11,252 nt of DNA. Source: an archaeon. GTDB taxonomy: Archaea; Iainarchaeota; Iainarchaeia; Iainarchaeales; Iainarchaeaceae. Location: the NCBI GenBank assembly GCA_005239615.1, contig SBBR01000066.1, forward strand, positions 1 through 11,252, in the 5' to 3' direction. Both the position numbers and the translations under genes were made by a program. The notes below the pieces were generated by a model. It saw only the letters and a program-made list of their open reading frames with translations, did not search any database and had not been told where the DNA came from. Positions 1 through 6,753 of the stretch are shown piece after piece (position 1 is the stretch's first letter; the number at the start of each line of letters is the position of its first letter).

Positions 1-852
1 CCATCCAAGGATATGCTTTGCAAGCGAAATGTCGGCAAGGGTGCTCTTTGAATCATGTACACTCTCAAGTATCCTAATCGGCGAGATTTTTTTTCCTAAA
101 ATGTTTTCCAGCATTGACAGGATTTTTTCAACCGAATAGTTTTTCCCACTCGCAACATTGAACGCCAACCCGCTTGCTTTCCTGGAATTCACAATCGCTC
201 TTTCAAACGCATCCGCAACGTCACTAACAAATACAAAATCCAATGACTGCGGACCTGAACCGTGCAAAATTGGTCGCGAACCTTGCATGACAGCGGCAAC
301 AAAAGCAGAAATAACCCCTGCAGTAGGCTCTTGTCCTGGCCCATAAACATTGAAGACCCGGAGGCTCACCGCTTCGAGGCCAAAATTCTCAAAGTAGAGG
401 CGGCAGTACTTTTCCCCTGCAAGCTTTGATACTCCATATGGGTTTGATGGATTTAGGGGGGCATCCTCACGAATAGGCCTTCTGGGATCATTTCCGTAAA
501 CAGAAGAACTAGAAGCAAAAACAAACTTCTTAATGTTGTTTATCCGTGCCGCTTCAAGGGCATTAACAGTGCCGTCGATATTGGTTTTATTGTAATCAAG
601 GGGTCTTTGCATGGATTCCTTCATAGACCTGAGCCCTGCGAGATGAACTATACAGTCGCAGCCAGCGGTTAGCTCTGCAAGTTTTTCTGCGTTAAGAATG
701 TCACAGGATTGGAAGGTAACGCCGTTTGCACGGCTGCCGGGCAGCGGTGTTTCCAGAGCTCTTTCCAATGCCAGCACTTTATGTTCCATGGATAATCTGT
801 TTACCAAGTGACTTCCTATAAAGCCTGTCCCACCAGTGATTGCTATTCTCAC
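1..852 (-). CDS. NAD-dependent epimerase/dehydratase, extended SDR family (C-terminus cut off by window edge)
   Basis: Partial gene, 284 codons visible, running off the left edge; probably only the last 25-40 residues are missing, judged from the usual 300-330 residue family length. It is an NDP-sugar epimerase or dehydratase of the extended short-chain dehydrogenase family, a cytosolic enzyme that makes activated sugars. The N-terminal Rossmann motif TGGTGFIGS (residues 6-14) binds NAD. The catalytic set is visible: a serine run at 114-117 followed by VYG, then YGVSK with Tyr139 and Lys143. The segment RVFNVYGPGQ (about 165-174) is the usual substrate-domain hallmark. The overall pattern is closest to UDP-glucose 4-epimerase-like proteins, but substrate cannot be assigned. 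Start is GTG at 852, chosen because the glycine motif begins six residues in and AAGGTG lies five bases upstream. It diverges from the second epimerase at 1076. Confidence 0.93.
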   Translation of the reverse strand, partial: MRIAITGGTGFIGSHLVNRLSMEHKVLALERALETPLPGSRANGVTFQSCDILNAEKLAELTAGCDCIVHLAGLRSMKESMQRPLDYNKTNIDGTVNALEAARINNIKKFVFASSSSVYGNDPRRPIREDAPLNPSNPYGVSKLAGEKYCRLYFENFGLEAVSLRVFNVYGPGQEPTAGVISAFVAAVMQGSRPILHGSGPQSLDFVFVSDVADAFERAIVNSRKASGLAFNVASGKNYSVEKILSMLENILGKKISPIRILESVHDSKSTLADISLAKHILGW

Positions 853-882
853 TCAAACACCTTACCAACATCCATGAAAATT

Positions 883-890
883 GTTTTTAA
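883..890 (-). promoter_or_regulatory. Candidate TATA box for the left-edge epimerase
   Basis: On the minus strand this reads TTAAAAAC. Its centre is about 34 bases before the GTG start at 852, which would give a leader of about 7 bases. The box is weak, and the AAGGTG ribosome site (858-863) would fall at or outside the predicted transcript start, so the two signals do not agree well. Confidence 0.25.
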
Positions 891-928
891 CTCTAGTGGC
901 TCCGACAAAAACTGGCAACCCTGACAAA

Positions 929-938
929 CTTTAATATA
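929..938 (+). promoter_or_regulatory. Candidate archaeal TATA box in the divergent region
   Basis: CTTTAATATA on the plus strand is one of the better TATA-like sequences in the window. Archaeal transcription usually starts about 25-28 bases downstream of the box centre, here near 961. That is where a small TTG-started ORF begins (962) and would give the epimerase at 1076 a leader of about 115 bases. Confidence 0.4.
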
Positions 939-961
939 GGCGAGCATTCTCAATTTATCGG

Positions 962-1063
962 TTGCCTGAATTCCTGCGGAATGCTGGAGCAGATGCTAAC
1001 AGGATAGCCAGAAAAATGTTTTGCTACGCAATACGGACAAGCCAAAAAATTGAAAGAGCTTAA
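962..1063 (+). CDS. Possible 33-residue leader ORF upstream of the second epimerase
   Basis: A short open frame from TTG (962) to TAA (1061-1063). It would encode 33 residues starting MPEFLRNAGADA and ending SQKIERA, polar and basic, with two cysteine-free ends and one central Cys21; it has no recognised domain. What supports it is position: the TTG lies about 28 bases after the centre of the TATA-like box at 929-938, the spacing expected for a leaderless transcript. Its stop lies 12 bases before the ATG of the epimerase, and the bases just after it (AAGGG) form that gene's likely ribosome site, so it could be translationally coupled. It may equally be chance: it is short and TTG is a weak start. 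Confidence 0.25.
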   Translation: MPEFLRNAGADANRIARKMFCYAIRTSQKIERA

Positions 1064-1066
1064 GGG
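1062..1066 (+). promoter_or_regulatory. Ribosome binding site of the second epimerase
   Basis: AAGGG ends nine bases before the ATG at 1076. An in-frame TAA at 1061-1063 closes the upstream frame, so this ATG is the first usable start. Confidence 0.45.
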
Positions 1067-1075
1067 TTTCCACTG

Positions 1076-2086
1076 ATGACGAAGAAAATATTCATAACGG
1101 GTATTGCTGGCTTTTTGGGGAGTCACCTCGCCGACCACTTCATATCAAATGGCTACAGCGTATCCGGGTGCGACAATCTCATAGGCGGAGAGCTTAATAA
1201 TGTTCCCGCAGAAGCCGAGTTCTATCAGTATGACTGCAGGTTCAGGAATTCCATGGCAAGAATAACGAAGGATATGGACATTGTTTACCATTGCGCGTGC
1301 ACTGCATATGAGGGCCTGAGCGTTTTTTCGCCGCACTTTATCACCGAAAACACTTTTGGCATAACCGCATCGCTCCTCAGTGCCTGCATAGAGAACGAAA
1401 TTGAGAGGTTTGTCTTCTGCTCAAGCATGGCTAGATATGGGACACAGGATAGACTACCTTTCACTGAGGAGATGCAACCAAGGCCACAGGACCCCTATGG
1501 CATAGCAAAATACGCCAGCGAACTCACAATTAAAAGCCTAGCCGAAGTGCATGAATTCGAGTATGTCATCGCCGTTCCGCACAACATAATAGGGCCACGG
1601 CAGAAGTACGATGACCCCTACAGGAACGTCGCCTCTATAATGATAAACCTCATGATGCAGGGAAGGCAGCCAATAATTTATGGGGATGGAAACCAGAAAA
1701 GGTCTTTTTCATTCGTGGATGACGTGATTTACTCCATGGACAAGATGGCTACAACAAAAGGCATATCTGGAGAAGTGTACAATGTCGGGCCAGATGAGGA
1801 ATTCATAACCATCAACGATCTGGCGAGGGAAATCGCCGATATACTGGATTTTGACCTGAAGCCCGTGTATTTCCCTGACAGGCCCCAGGAAGTCAAGATG
1901 GCTGCCTGCTGTTCCAAAAAGATAAGGGAGGAATTCGGATTCAAAACAAAGGTTACCCTAAGAGAAGGCCTGGAAAAAATGGTCGAATTCATACGCGAGA
2001 AAGGGCCGAAGAAATTCAAGTATCATCTTGACATCGAGATAAACAGCATGAAAACCCCTGAAACATGGAGCAAGAGGGTATTCTGA
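1076..2086 (+). CDS. NAD-dependent epimerase/dehydratase, extended SDR family
   Basis: Complete 336-residue NDP-sugar epimerase/dehydratase, probably cytosolic and supplying an activated sugar to the neighbouring glycosyltransferases. The Rossmann motif TGIAGFLGS spans residues 8-16 and Asp33 is placed to bind the NAD ribose. The catalytic serine is in FCSSMARYG (114-122); the YxxxK pair is Tyr141 and Lys145 in YGIAKYASE. IIGPRQ (171-176) and the GDGNQKRSFSFVDDV stretch (about 204-218) match the family substrate-binding region. The last 25 or so residues (from KYHLDIE) extend beyond the usual end. The sequence differs clearly from the divergent epimerase at the left edge, so they are probably paralogues with different substrates rather than a recent duplicate. 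UDP-hexose 4-epimerase is possible, but NDP-sugar dehydratase or another epimerase cannot be excluded. Confidence 0.93.
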   Translation: MTKKIFITGIAGFLGSHLADHFISNGYSVSGCDNLIGGELNNVPAEAEFYQYDCRFRNSMARITKDMDIVYHCACTAYEGLSVFSPHFITENTFGITASLLSACIENEIERFVFCSSMARYGTQDRLPFTEEMQPRPQDPYGIAKYASELTIKSLAEVHEFEYVIAVPHNIIGPRQKYDDPYRNVASIMINLMMQGRQPIIYGDGNQKRSFSFVDDVIYSMDKMATTKGISGEVYNVGPDEEFITINDLAREIADILDFDLKPVYFPDRPQEVKMAACCSKKIREEFGFKTKVTLREGLEKMVEFIREKGPKKFKYHLDIEINSMKTPETWSKRVF

Positions 2087-2212
2087 TTTGCGCGTGGAGT
2101 AGGTTGCGCCTCTTTTAAGAAGGCGTTCTGAAAGTATTTGTTTAGCTCCGTAGAGCTTATTGGAGTTGAGTGCAGGGGTTGAGGCCGCGTTTTGCCATGT
2201 GGCTCTGAAAGC

Positions 2213-2221
2213 TTTTTTAAA
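2213..2221 (+). promoter_or_regulatory. Candidate TATA box, leaderless promoter of the GT-C gene
   Basis: TTTTTTAAA, preceded by the purine-rich GAAAGC that could serve as a BRE. The centre is about 28 bases before the ATG at 2245, with no Shine-Dalgarno-like sequence between, so transcription would begin almost at the start codon. The rest of the 158-base gap (2087-2244) holds no gene; it has a short imperfect stem near 2109-2127 and a 5-bp stem near 2144-2157. Confidence 0.45.
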
Positions 2222-2244
2222 TTTGTCATCGGTTTTATAACCTT

Positions 2245-3702
2245 ATGGCAAAATCAGAGCACCAACTCCTTTTCTTTGCCCTGATTTTCGCAGCCCTATT
2301 TCTATCATTTTACCCCAAGTTTTGGGATGTGGACTACTTAAGCACAATCAGGACATCCTATTGGTTCTGGGAAGGGAAATTCGTAGAATCGAACCCCCAA
2401 TATGCTTATTATATGACGAACACGGGAAAAGGATTCTATGCCTACCCTTTTGAAATAGGTAGAATGCTCGTAAGCGCACCATTTGTGCTTATATCGTGGA
2501 ATGCGCCATTCATCCTTGGCCTATTGTTCCACCTTCTTGGAACATTTTTCTTTTACAGGCTCCTTAAGTTTTCCGGTTTTGATGCGAGATATGCCCTTGC
2601 CTACCTTTTTTTCCCCTCACTTGCAGTGATTGCCCACAAGTTTATGATCGGTGAGACTGCCTCGGCTGCATTGATACTGGCTGCAAGCTATTTTTACCTC
2701 CGCGGAAAAATCCATGACAATCTGACTTCGGGGGTAATTTTTGGCCTTTCCGTATGGTTCAGGGTGACAAATATTGCTGTTTTGATTGGATTCCTAATAC
2801 CGGCATTCCTCACTGACAGGAAAAAGGCGTGGCCATTGTTTGCAGGAATGCTTCTTGCCGCAACGCCGTTCTTTCTGGTCACTTATCTGACGATAGACAC
2901 CCCGTGGGGTTACTCTTACCTTGCCCCAGAATTTCAAATAGAGGGAGGGACAAAGAAAGACCTTAGTATAACACAGTCAGCAACTTACTTTGCGGAGTAT
3001 ATTATTTTCCTCTTGATTGGGGTCCACCCAATAATATCAAGGGGTTTTATGTTCCTATTTCCACTCACGCTTGTCGGGTTGTTTAAGGCAAAATACCTCA
3101 AAAAAGAAATTTTCCTCTCTCTGGCCCTTCTCATGGCCATTCACGCGCTTTCAGGCATAACTCCGGATGGCAGATATTTGGTGCCACTAATGCCTCTAAT
3201 GCTTTTCCTGATTGTCGCCCCAGCGGACAGTGCAATTGAACTAATTGGGAAACGTATCGGTTTTGTGACAAGGGAAAGGGTCATTTATGCCATACTACTA
3301 TTGTTCATTCTCATTACTGGTGCAGCCCTTTTCCTACAATCTGAGAGGACCATGGCAAAGTACAAAGTGTCACAGGGCATTTACTCCTCAACCCATGAGG
3401 GCGCGCTCCTGGTCGATACAGAGGGTGGGCACACAGTGAGTTTCCTACTTGAAAAGTTCGGGGACAGAAAGTCTGAGTCCATGAGCAAGGAAAAACTCCT
3501 GGAAAAAGTGACTGACAGCTGTTGGGTAAAAGAAAATGGAGGTATTGGCAACATATATTACACCAGGATCTGGCTTTATCCGAGAAAGGAATTTTCTGCG
3601 AGGGCATTCATGAAAACTGATATAGTTGACTTCCAAGTGACGCCACTGAAGGAATTCCTGGCAGAAAATGGGATTACCGAAGAAATGGTCGCGTGCAAGT
3701 AA
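2245..3702 (+). CDS. Polytopic membrane protein, putative GT-C (GT39/ArnT-like) glycosyltransferase
   Basis: A 485-residue integral membrane protein. About nine or ten hydrophobic segments lie between residue 8 and 364 (for example 8-23, 74-104, 116-132, 168-188, 197-214, 252-280, 289-303, 312-326, 346-364), followed by a soluble tail of about 120 residues. The first outer loop carries an acidic pair in WDVDY (Asp28, Asp30), where GT-C enzymes keep their catalytic aspartate. DGRYLVPLMP (308-317) resembles the RYxxP motif of GT39/ArnT-type transferases. From the family one expects transfer of a sugar from a polyprenyl-phosphate donor on the outer face of the membrane. Acceptor and sugar are unknown. 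The gene stands alone on the plus strand, converging with the methyltransferase 57 bases downstream. It could instead be a non-catalytic GT-C relative. Confidence 0.75.
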   Translation: MAKSEHQLLFFALIFAALFLSFYPKFWDVDYLSTIRTSYWFWEGKFVESNPQYAYYMTNTGKGFYAYPFEIGRMLVSAPFVLISWNAPFILGLLFHLLGTFFFYRLLKFSGFDARYALAYLFFPSLAVIAHKFMIGETASAALILAASYFYLRGKIHDNLTSGVIFGLSVWFRVTNIAVLIGFLIPAFLTDRKKAWPLFAGMLLAATPFFLVTYLTIDTPWGYSYLAPEFQIEGGTKKDLSITQSATYFAEYIIFLLIGVHPIISRGFMFLFPLTLVGLFKAKYLKKEIFLSLALLMAIHALSGITPDGRYLVPLMPLMLFLIVAPADSAIELIGKRIGFVTRERVIYAILLLFILITGAALFLQSERTMAKYKVSQGIYSSTHEGALLVDTEGGHTVSFLLEKFGDRKSESMSKEKLLEKVTDSCWVKENGGIGNIYYTRIWLYPRKEFSARAFMKTDIVDFQVTPLKEFLAENGITEEMVACK

Positions 3703-3759
3703 TGTATATGCTTGCGGTTTTTATATGTCTGCTATAATAAACCCATTCTCATTTGGCCA

Positions 3760-4686
3760 TCATTCCTTGGTCGCGGTGACCTGTATTGTGTCTCCTGCTC
3801 CAATCGCTGAAAACAAGTATGCAAGAGCAAGCGAAATCGGAACCACTATTGGCAAAGTCAAGATAGTAAGCACAAGCTGCGCCAAATATCTTGTGCCTGA
3901 CGCCCTTGCCTTTTTCTTCATAAATCTGTAAAGGAAATTGAACTCGAAGCCGAGTGAATTATAGATTGACTGCATGACGCCAAAAGGGTTGAATTCGAGC
4001 GAAAAATGTGAAATGCCCTTGACGGCAAAGCCGTTTTTTTTGAGCAAGTAAGAAAGCGTCGCGGGGGAAAAATGCTGTAGGTGCCTTGGAACGTCAAAGT
4101 GGAGCCAATTTGGGCCCCACAGTCTGAAGCTCATGCTTTCAATATTTGGCACTGCAATGAAAATCAATCCGCCCTTCTTCAGGATCCGCCTTGAGTGCTT
4201 GAGATACCTTTCCGGATTGCCAAGGTGTTCTAGCACGTGCCAGAAAGTGACAAGGTCGAACGATTCTGCACGGCACTTTATTTCTGTGGGGTCGCCATAA
4301 CTTATTTTTATGCCCTGCATTTTCAGGCTTTTGGTGAATTTTTTGGAGGCCTCTGACACTTCCGTGCCAAAGCATTTCCAGCCAACTGAGTTCATTCCGC
4401 GCAAAAAAGTGCCTGAACCACAGCCAATGTCCAGTACCGTACCGATGGAGAGGCCGGAAAAACGGTTTTTCCTCAGGGCCTGAATCGCACCAAAAACCAA
4501 ACCTGGTTTCTCATAGTAATTGCCCGCGTAATAGGTGGACAGTTCTCGCTGCTGTGGCCTCGGCCAGACAAACACATGCCCACAATTCCCACAACGGGAA
4601 AGTTCAACACGCTTTTCCCTGAACTCGTGGTCCTGGCACGACAAGAAAAAAGACGCTTGCCTAGAACCGCACACACAGCACTTCAA
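3760..4686 (-). CDS. Zinc-ribbon class I SAM methyltransferase with C-terminal membrane segment
   Basis: A 308-residue predicted S-adenosylmethionine-dependent methyltransferase of the kind found in glycan clusters. The N-terminus has a zinc-ribbon-like set of cysteines, C3xxC6 and C32xxC35. SAM motif I is VLDIGCGSG (84-92), and FWHVLEHLGNPERYL (148-162) is the typical post-motif region, followed by RILKKGGLIFIAVPN (167-181). WLHFDVPRHLQHFSP (194-208) is shared with O-antigen-type methyltransferases. Residues 267-297 are strongly hydrophobic and could anchor the enzyme to the membrane. It is the second gene of a pair: the upstream glycosyltransferase stops at 4699, 12 bases away. The start is TTG at 4686, supported by GGTGAT nine bases upstream and by a TGA in the same frame just beyond. 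The substrate, a sugar or lipid-linked glycan, is inferred from context. Confidence 0.88.
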   Translation of the reverse strand: MKCCVCGSRQASFFLSCQDHEFREKRVELSRCGNCGHVFVWPRPQQRELSTYYAGNYYEKPGLVFGAIQALRKNRFSGLSIGTVLDIGCGSGTFLRGMNSVGWKCFGTEVSEASKKFTKSLKMQGIKISYGDPTEIKCRAESFDLVTFWHVLEHLGNPERYLKHSRRILKKGGLIFIAVPNIESMSFRLWGPNWLHFDVPRHLQHFSPATLSYLLKKNGFAVKGISHFSLEFNPFGVMQSIYNSLGFEFNFLYRFMKKKARASGTRYLAQLVLTILTLPIVVPISLALAYLFSAIGAGDTIQVTATKE

Positions 4687-4689
4687 GCA

Positions 4690-4695
4690 ATCACC
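4690..4695 (-). promoter_or_regulatory. Ribosome binding site deciding the TTG start at 4686
   Basis: The minus strand reads GGTGAT, a six-base match to the usual Shine-Dalgarno sequence, three bases before the TTG. No ATG or GTG is available in frame between the upstream TGA (4699-4701) and this TTG. Confidence 0.65.
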
Positions 4696-4698
4696 AAA

Positions 4699-5628
4699 TC
4701 AGGAAGAAAGGATTGTCCAGATCATCTGGATGCCATTGGCAAGGCCCTTAAAGAAGTCGGAACCGACAACCTTGCTCGCCCCCACCCGCTTGCGGAACAT
4801 AATTGGGCATTCTATCACCTTGAGGTCATGCTTTAGAGCAATGGTGAGCATGTGAGGGAGGAAATGGCTGCCGGTTACGCTCAATTCCCCAATAATCTTA
4901 TCGAGAGCCTCTGGCCTTACTAGCCTATAGGTACAGCCACAGTCTGTTACCCTAAGTTTCCCCCAATGCCTGATTTGTATGAGTTTCGCGACAAAAACGT
5001 TGCCAATGTGAATGAATGGCGTTACCTGTGAATCAGGCTCGACAATCTCCATTGTAGTTCTCGTGCCGAAAACCATGTCAACGTTCTCTATGTAAGCAAT
5101 GAGCTTTTTCAGGTCGGAAGCAACAAACGTCTGGTCGCCCTCTACAAGGCAGACAAGGTTACCATTTTTCCTCGCTTCCTTGAGCGCTCTGATGCACGCT
5201 GCACCATAGCCTTGTACATACTCTCTGACAACGCGCGCGCCGGCCCTCGCCGCGACCTTGGCTGTGCTGTCAACAGAGTTATTGTCAATGACCACTATGC
5301 TGGCAACCTCTTTTAGATGTTTGAATTCCTTTACTGCCCCACCTATTGAGAGTTCATCATTGTAAGCGGTCATTCCCACACTAACTCTCTGGTTGGTTAC
5401 TGGCTCGGATCTAACAACCCTTTGTCTCCCGGAAAGCCCGTGCATTGCGAATTCCACGCCTGCAAGAAACAAGGCCAAAAGGAAAAGCCAATTTGCCGCA
5501 TCTAACAAAAAATCAATTTGAAGGCCGGAGTGAACGAGCAAAGTCAAAAACCAATTGAGAAAAAAAAGCGAATACAGGAAGGCGCCTGCAAGGAAGATGA
5601 AAAACGAGTAAAGTAACAGCCTGCCCAT
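4699..5628 (-). CDS. GT2 family glycosyltransferase with N-terminal membrane anchor (DPM1-like)
   Basis: A 309-residue inverting GT-A glycosyltransferase. Two hydrophobic stretches (about 4-32 and 46-61) precede the catalytic domain, which begins at VSVGMTAYNDE (82-92). IDNNSVDST (114-122) binds the nucleotide. LVEGDQT (161-167) occupies the place of the metal-binding DxD, so the motif is variant, with Asp165 the only aspartate. MVFGTRTT (185-192), TDCGCTYRL (228-236) and CPIMFRKRVGASK (274-286) match the DPM1/DPG-type fold, including the arginines near the C-terminus. The likely reaction is transfer of a hexose from a nucleotide sugar to a polyprenyl phosphate or lipid-linked glycan on the cytoplasmic side. 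It is the first gene of a pair with the zinc-ribbon methyltransferase. The ATG at 5628 is the only reasonable start; the sequence just before it has no close ribosome site. Confidence 0.88.
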   Translation of the reverse strand: MGRLLLYSFFIFLAGAFLYSLFFLNWFLTLLVHSGLQIDFLLDAANWLFLLALFLAGVEFAMHGLSGRQRVVRSEPVTNQRVSVGMTAYNDELSIGGAVKEFKHLKEVASIVVIDNNSVDSTAKVAARAGARVVREYVQGYGAACIRALKEARKNGNLVCLVEGDQTFVASDLKKLIAYIENVDMVFGTRTTMEIVEPDSQVTPFIHIGNVFVAKLIQIRHWGKLRVTDCGCTYRLVRPEALDKIIGELSVTGSHFLPHMLTIALKHDLKVIECPIMFRKRVGASKVVGSDFFKGLANGIQMIWTILSS

Positions 5629-5660
5629 CGAAATGCCCGATAGATGTTCACCACGCTTTG

Positions 5661-5668
5661 TTTAAAAA
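5661..5668 (-). promoter_or_regulatory. Candidate TATA box of the GT2/methyltransferase pair
   Basis: The minus strand reads TTTTTAAA. Its centre is about 36 bases before the ATG at 5628, predicting a leader of only about 10 bases. The 150-base gap 5629-5778 otherwise holds a hairpin near the end of the upstream gene and no ORF worth naming. Confidence 0.4.
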
Positions 5669-5747
5669 CTTTTACAGAAATGCCGGAACCGACAAAGGCT
5701 ATGACCAAGATTGGCCCTGCCTTGGCCTTGATGCCGGCGGTTCACAA

Positions 5748-5766
5748 ATGCCAAAGCAATTGGCAT
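5748..5766 (-). terminator. Perfect 7-bp hairpin downstream of the flippase-like gene
   Basis: ATGCCAA, a five-base loop, then TTGGCAT. It starts 12 bases after the stop codon at 5779 and sits between two units on the same strand. No clean T-run follows directly, so it may protect or process the 3' end rather than terminate. Confidence 0.35.
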
Positions 5767-5778
5767 GAGGGACAGAAG

Positions 5779-6738
5779 TCACCCGAAATCCAGGCTTATG
5801 GGCCGCGAAGCGAAGAGCAGCATCCCAATGAATGAGACGGGCACGTAGCCAGAGAAGAAAACCAGTGTGGATAACGCGACAGCGCTCTCTGGGCTTATAG
5901 AGAATAATGAAAAAATGAAGATAAGCACAGCCTCCCTAGTGCCTATGCCGGAGAAACTTATAGGGAGGAGGTCAGCAAGGGACATAAGAGGGAATGCGAG
6001 CAGAATTACCCCAATCGGGACGCCTATTGAAAGGGCTGTTGAAAGCAAGTAAAGGAAAAGTGCGCTGAGCAGCCATATCACACACCCCAACGCCAATGAG
6101 AAAAAGAAAATGAGCGGCCTGGCTCTGATTGACTTGACTGAAGCAAAGACCTCGGAAAAGCCAACGGAAATCCCGGTGCGATGCCTTTCTGGAACGACCA
6201 GCTTGAACACGGGGCGCAATAACATCTTGACATACTTTTCCCTGAAGAGGAAGATCACAGCAAGGGCAAAGGCAAGGGAAAGAAGCAGGACAATGCTAAT
6301 GGGAATAACCGTGACATTGTACAGGTAAATGAATGAGATGCTGGCAACAGCGGCAAAGCCCACAAGAATGCCGACATCCATGAGCCGGTCAAGTATTATA
6401 GACGCTATTCCTGTGGTGAGCCCGACCCTATCCTTGAGGTAAAAGGACTTGGCAAAATCCCCTATTTTACCCGGTGTAATGTTGCTAATAAACAAGCCAA
6501 TCAGATATATTCTTGTGGCCTCTTCTAACGGCAGTTCTTTTCCCTGGCTCTTTAAAACCAGTTTCCATTTCAGACCCTTGAAAATCACCATAATGCAAAG
6601 GACCAGCATGGAAAAAAAATATAGAGGCAAACTGATGCCGAAAAGTATCGCAATGACTTTTGACAGGTCAACACTGGCAAGTATTACCGCAAACAGCAGT
6701 ACGCCTATGAGAGCCACGATTTTTTTCCCAGGCTTCAT
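5779..6738 (-). CDS. Flippase-like membrane protein, UPF0104 / lysylphosphatidylglycerol synthase TM family (AglD-type domain)
   Basis: A 319-residue polytopic protein with about eight membrane spans. The family signature is plain: ISNITPGKIGDFAKSFYLK (residues 84-102) and, after it, ILDRLMDVG (115-123). This domain is named for the membrane half of bacterial MprF and is common in archaea, including the C-terminal part of the dolichol-phosphate glycosyltransferase AglD, where it is linked to handling of lipid-phosphate sugars. Here it is a separate gene immediately after a DPM1-like GT2 that has its own membrane tail, so the pair looks like a split AglD-type system; a role in moving or presenting lipid-linked sugar is inference. 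I choose ATG 6738 over the in-frame GTG 6747 because GTGAT (6743-6747), which contains that GTG, is well placed as the ribosome site. The GTG start would add three residues and leave a 6-base gap. Confidence 0.9.
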   Translation of the reverse strand: MKPGKKIVALIGVLLFAVILASVDLSKVIAILFGISLPLYFFSMLVLCIMVIFKGLKWKLVLKSQGKELPLEEATRIYLIGLFISNITPGKIGDFAKSFYLKDRVGLTTGIASIILDRLMDVGILVGFAAVASISFIYLYNVTVIPISIVLLLSLAFALAVIFLFREKYVKMLLRPVFKLVVPERHRTGISVGFSEVFASVKSIRARPLIFFFSLALGCVIWLLSALFLYLLSTALSIGVPIGVILLAFPLMSLADLLPISFSGIGTREAVLIFIFSLFSISPESAVALSTLVFFSGYVPVSFIGMLLFASRPISLDFG

Positions 6739-6742
6739 CCGT

Positions 6743-6747
6743 ATCAC
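6743..6747 (-). promoter_or_regulatory. Ribosome binding site deciding the ATG start at 6738
   Basis: The minus strand reads GTGAT, four bases before ATG 6738. The same GTG is the alternative longer start. Matching GTGA-type sites at the other intra-operon junctions favour its use as a ribosome site. Confidence 0.45.
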
Positions 6748-6753
6748 AAGCAG

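Noticed and set aside
950..1138. Minus-strand 62-codon frame containing CPYC
   Set aside because: The cysteine pair looked like a zinc ribbon, but the frame overlaps the first 60 bases of the well-supported epimerase and has no promoter or ribosome site that I can see.
2231..2242. GGTTTTATAACC as an alternative TATA box or operator before the GT-C gene
   Set aside because: It lies only 3 bases before the ATG, so as a TATA box it would start transcription inside the gene; as an operator it has only a 4-bp stem.
3668..3931. Plus-strand 87-codon frame across the convergent junction
   Set aside because: It overlaps the ends of both convergent genes and has no family features.
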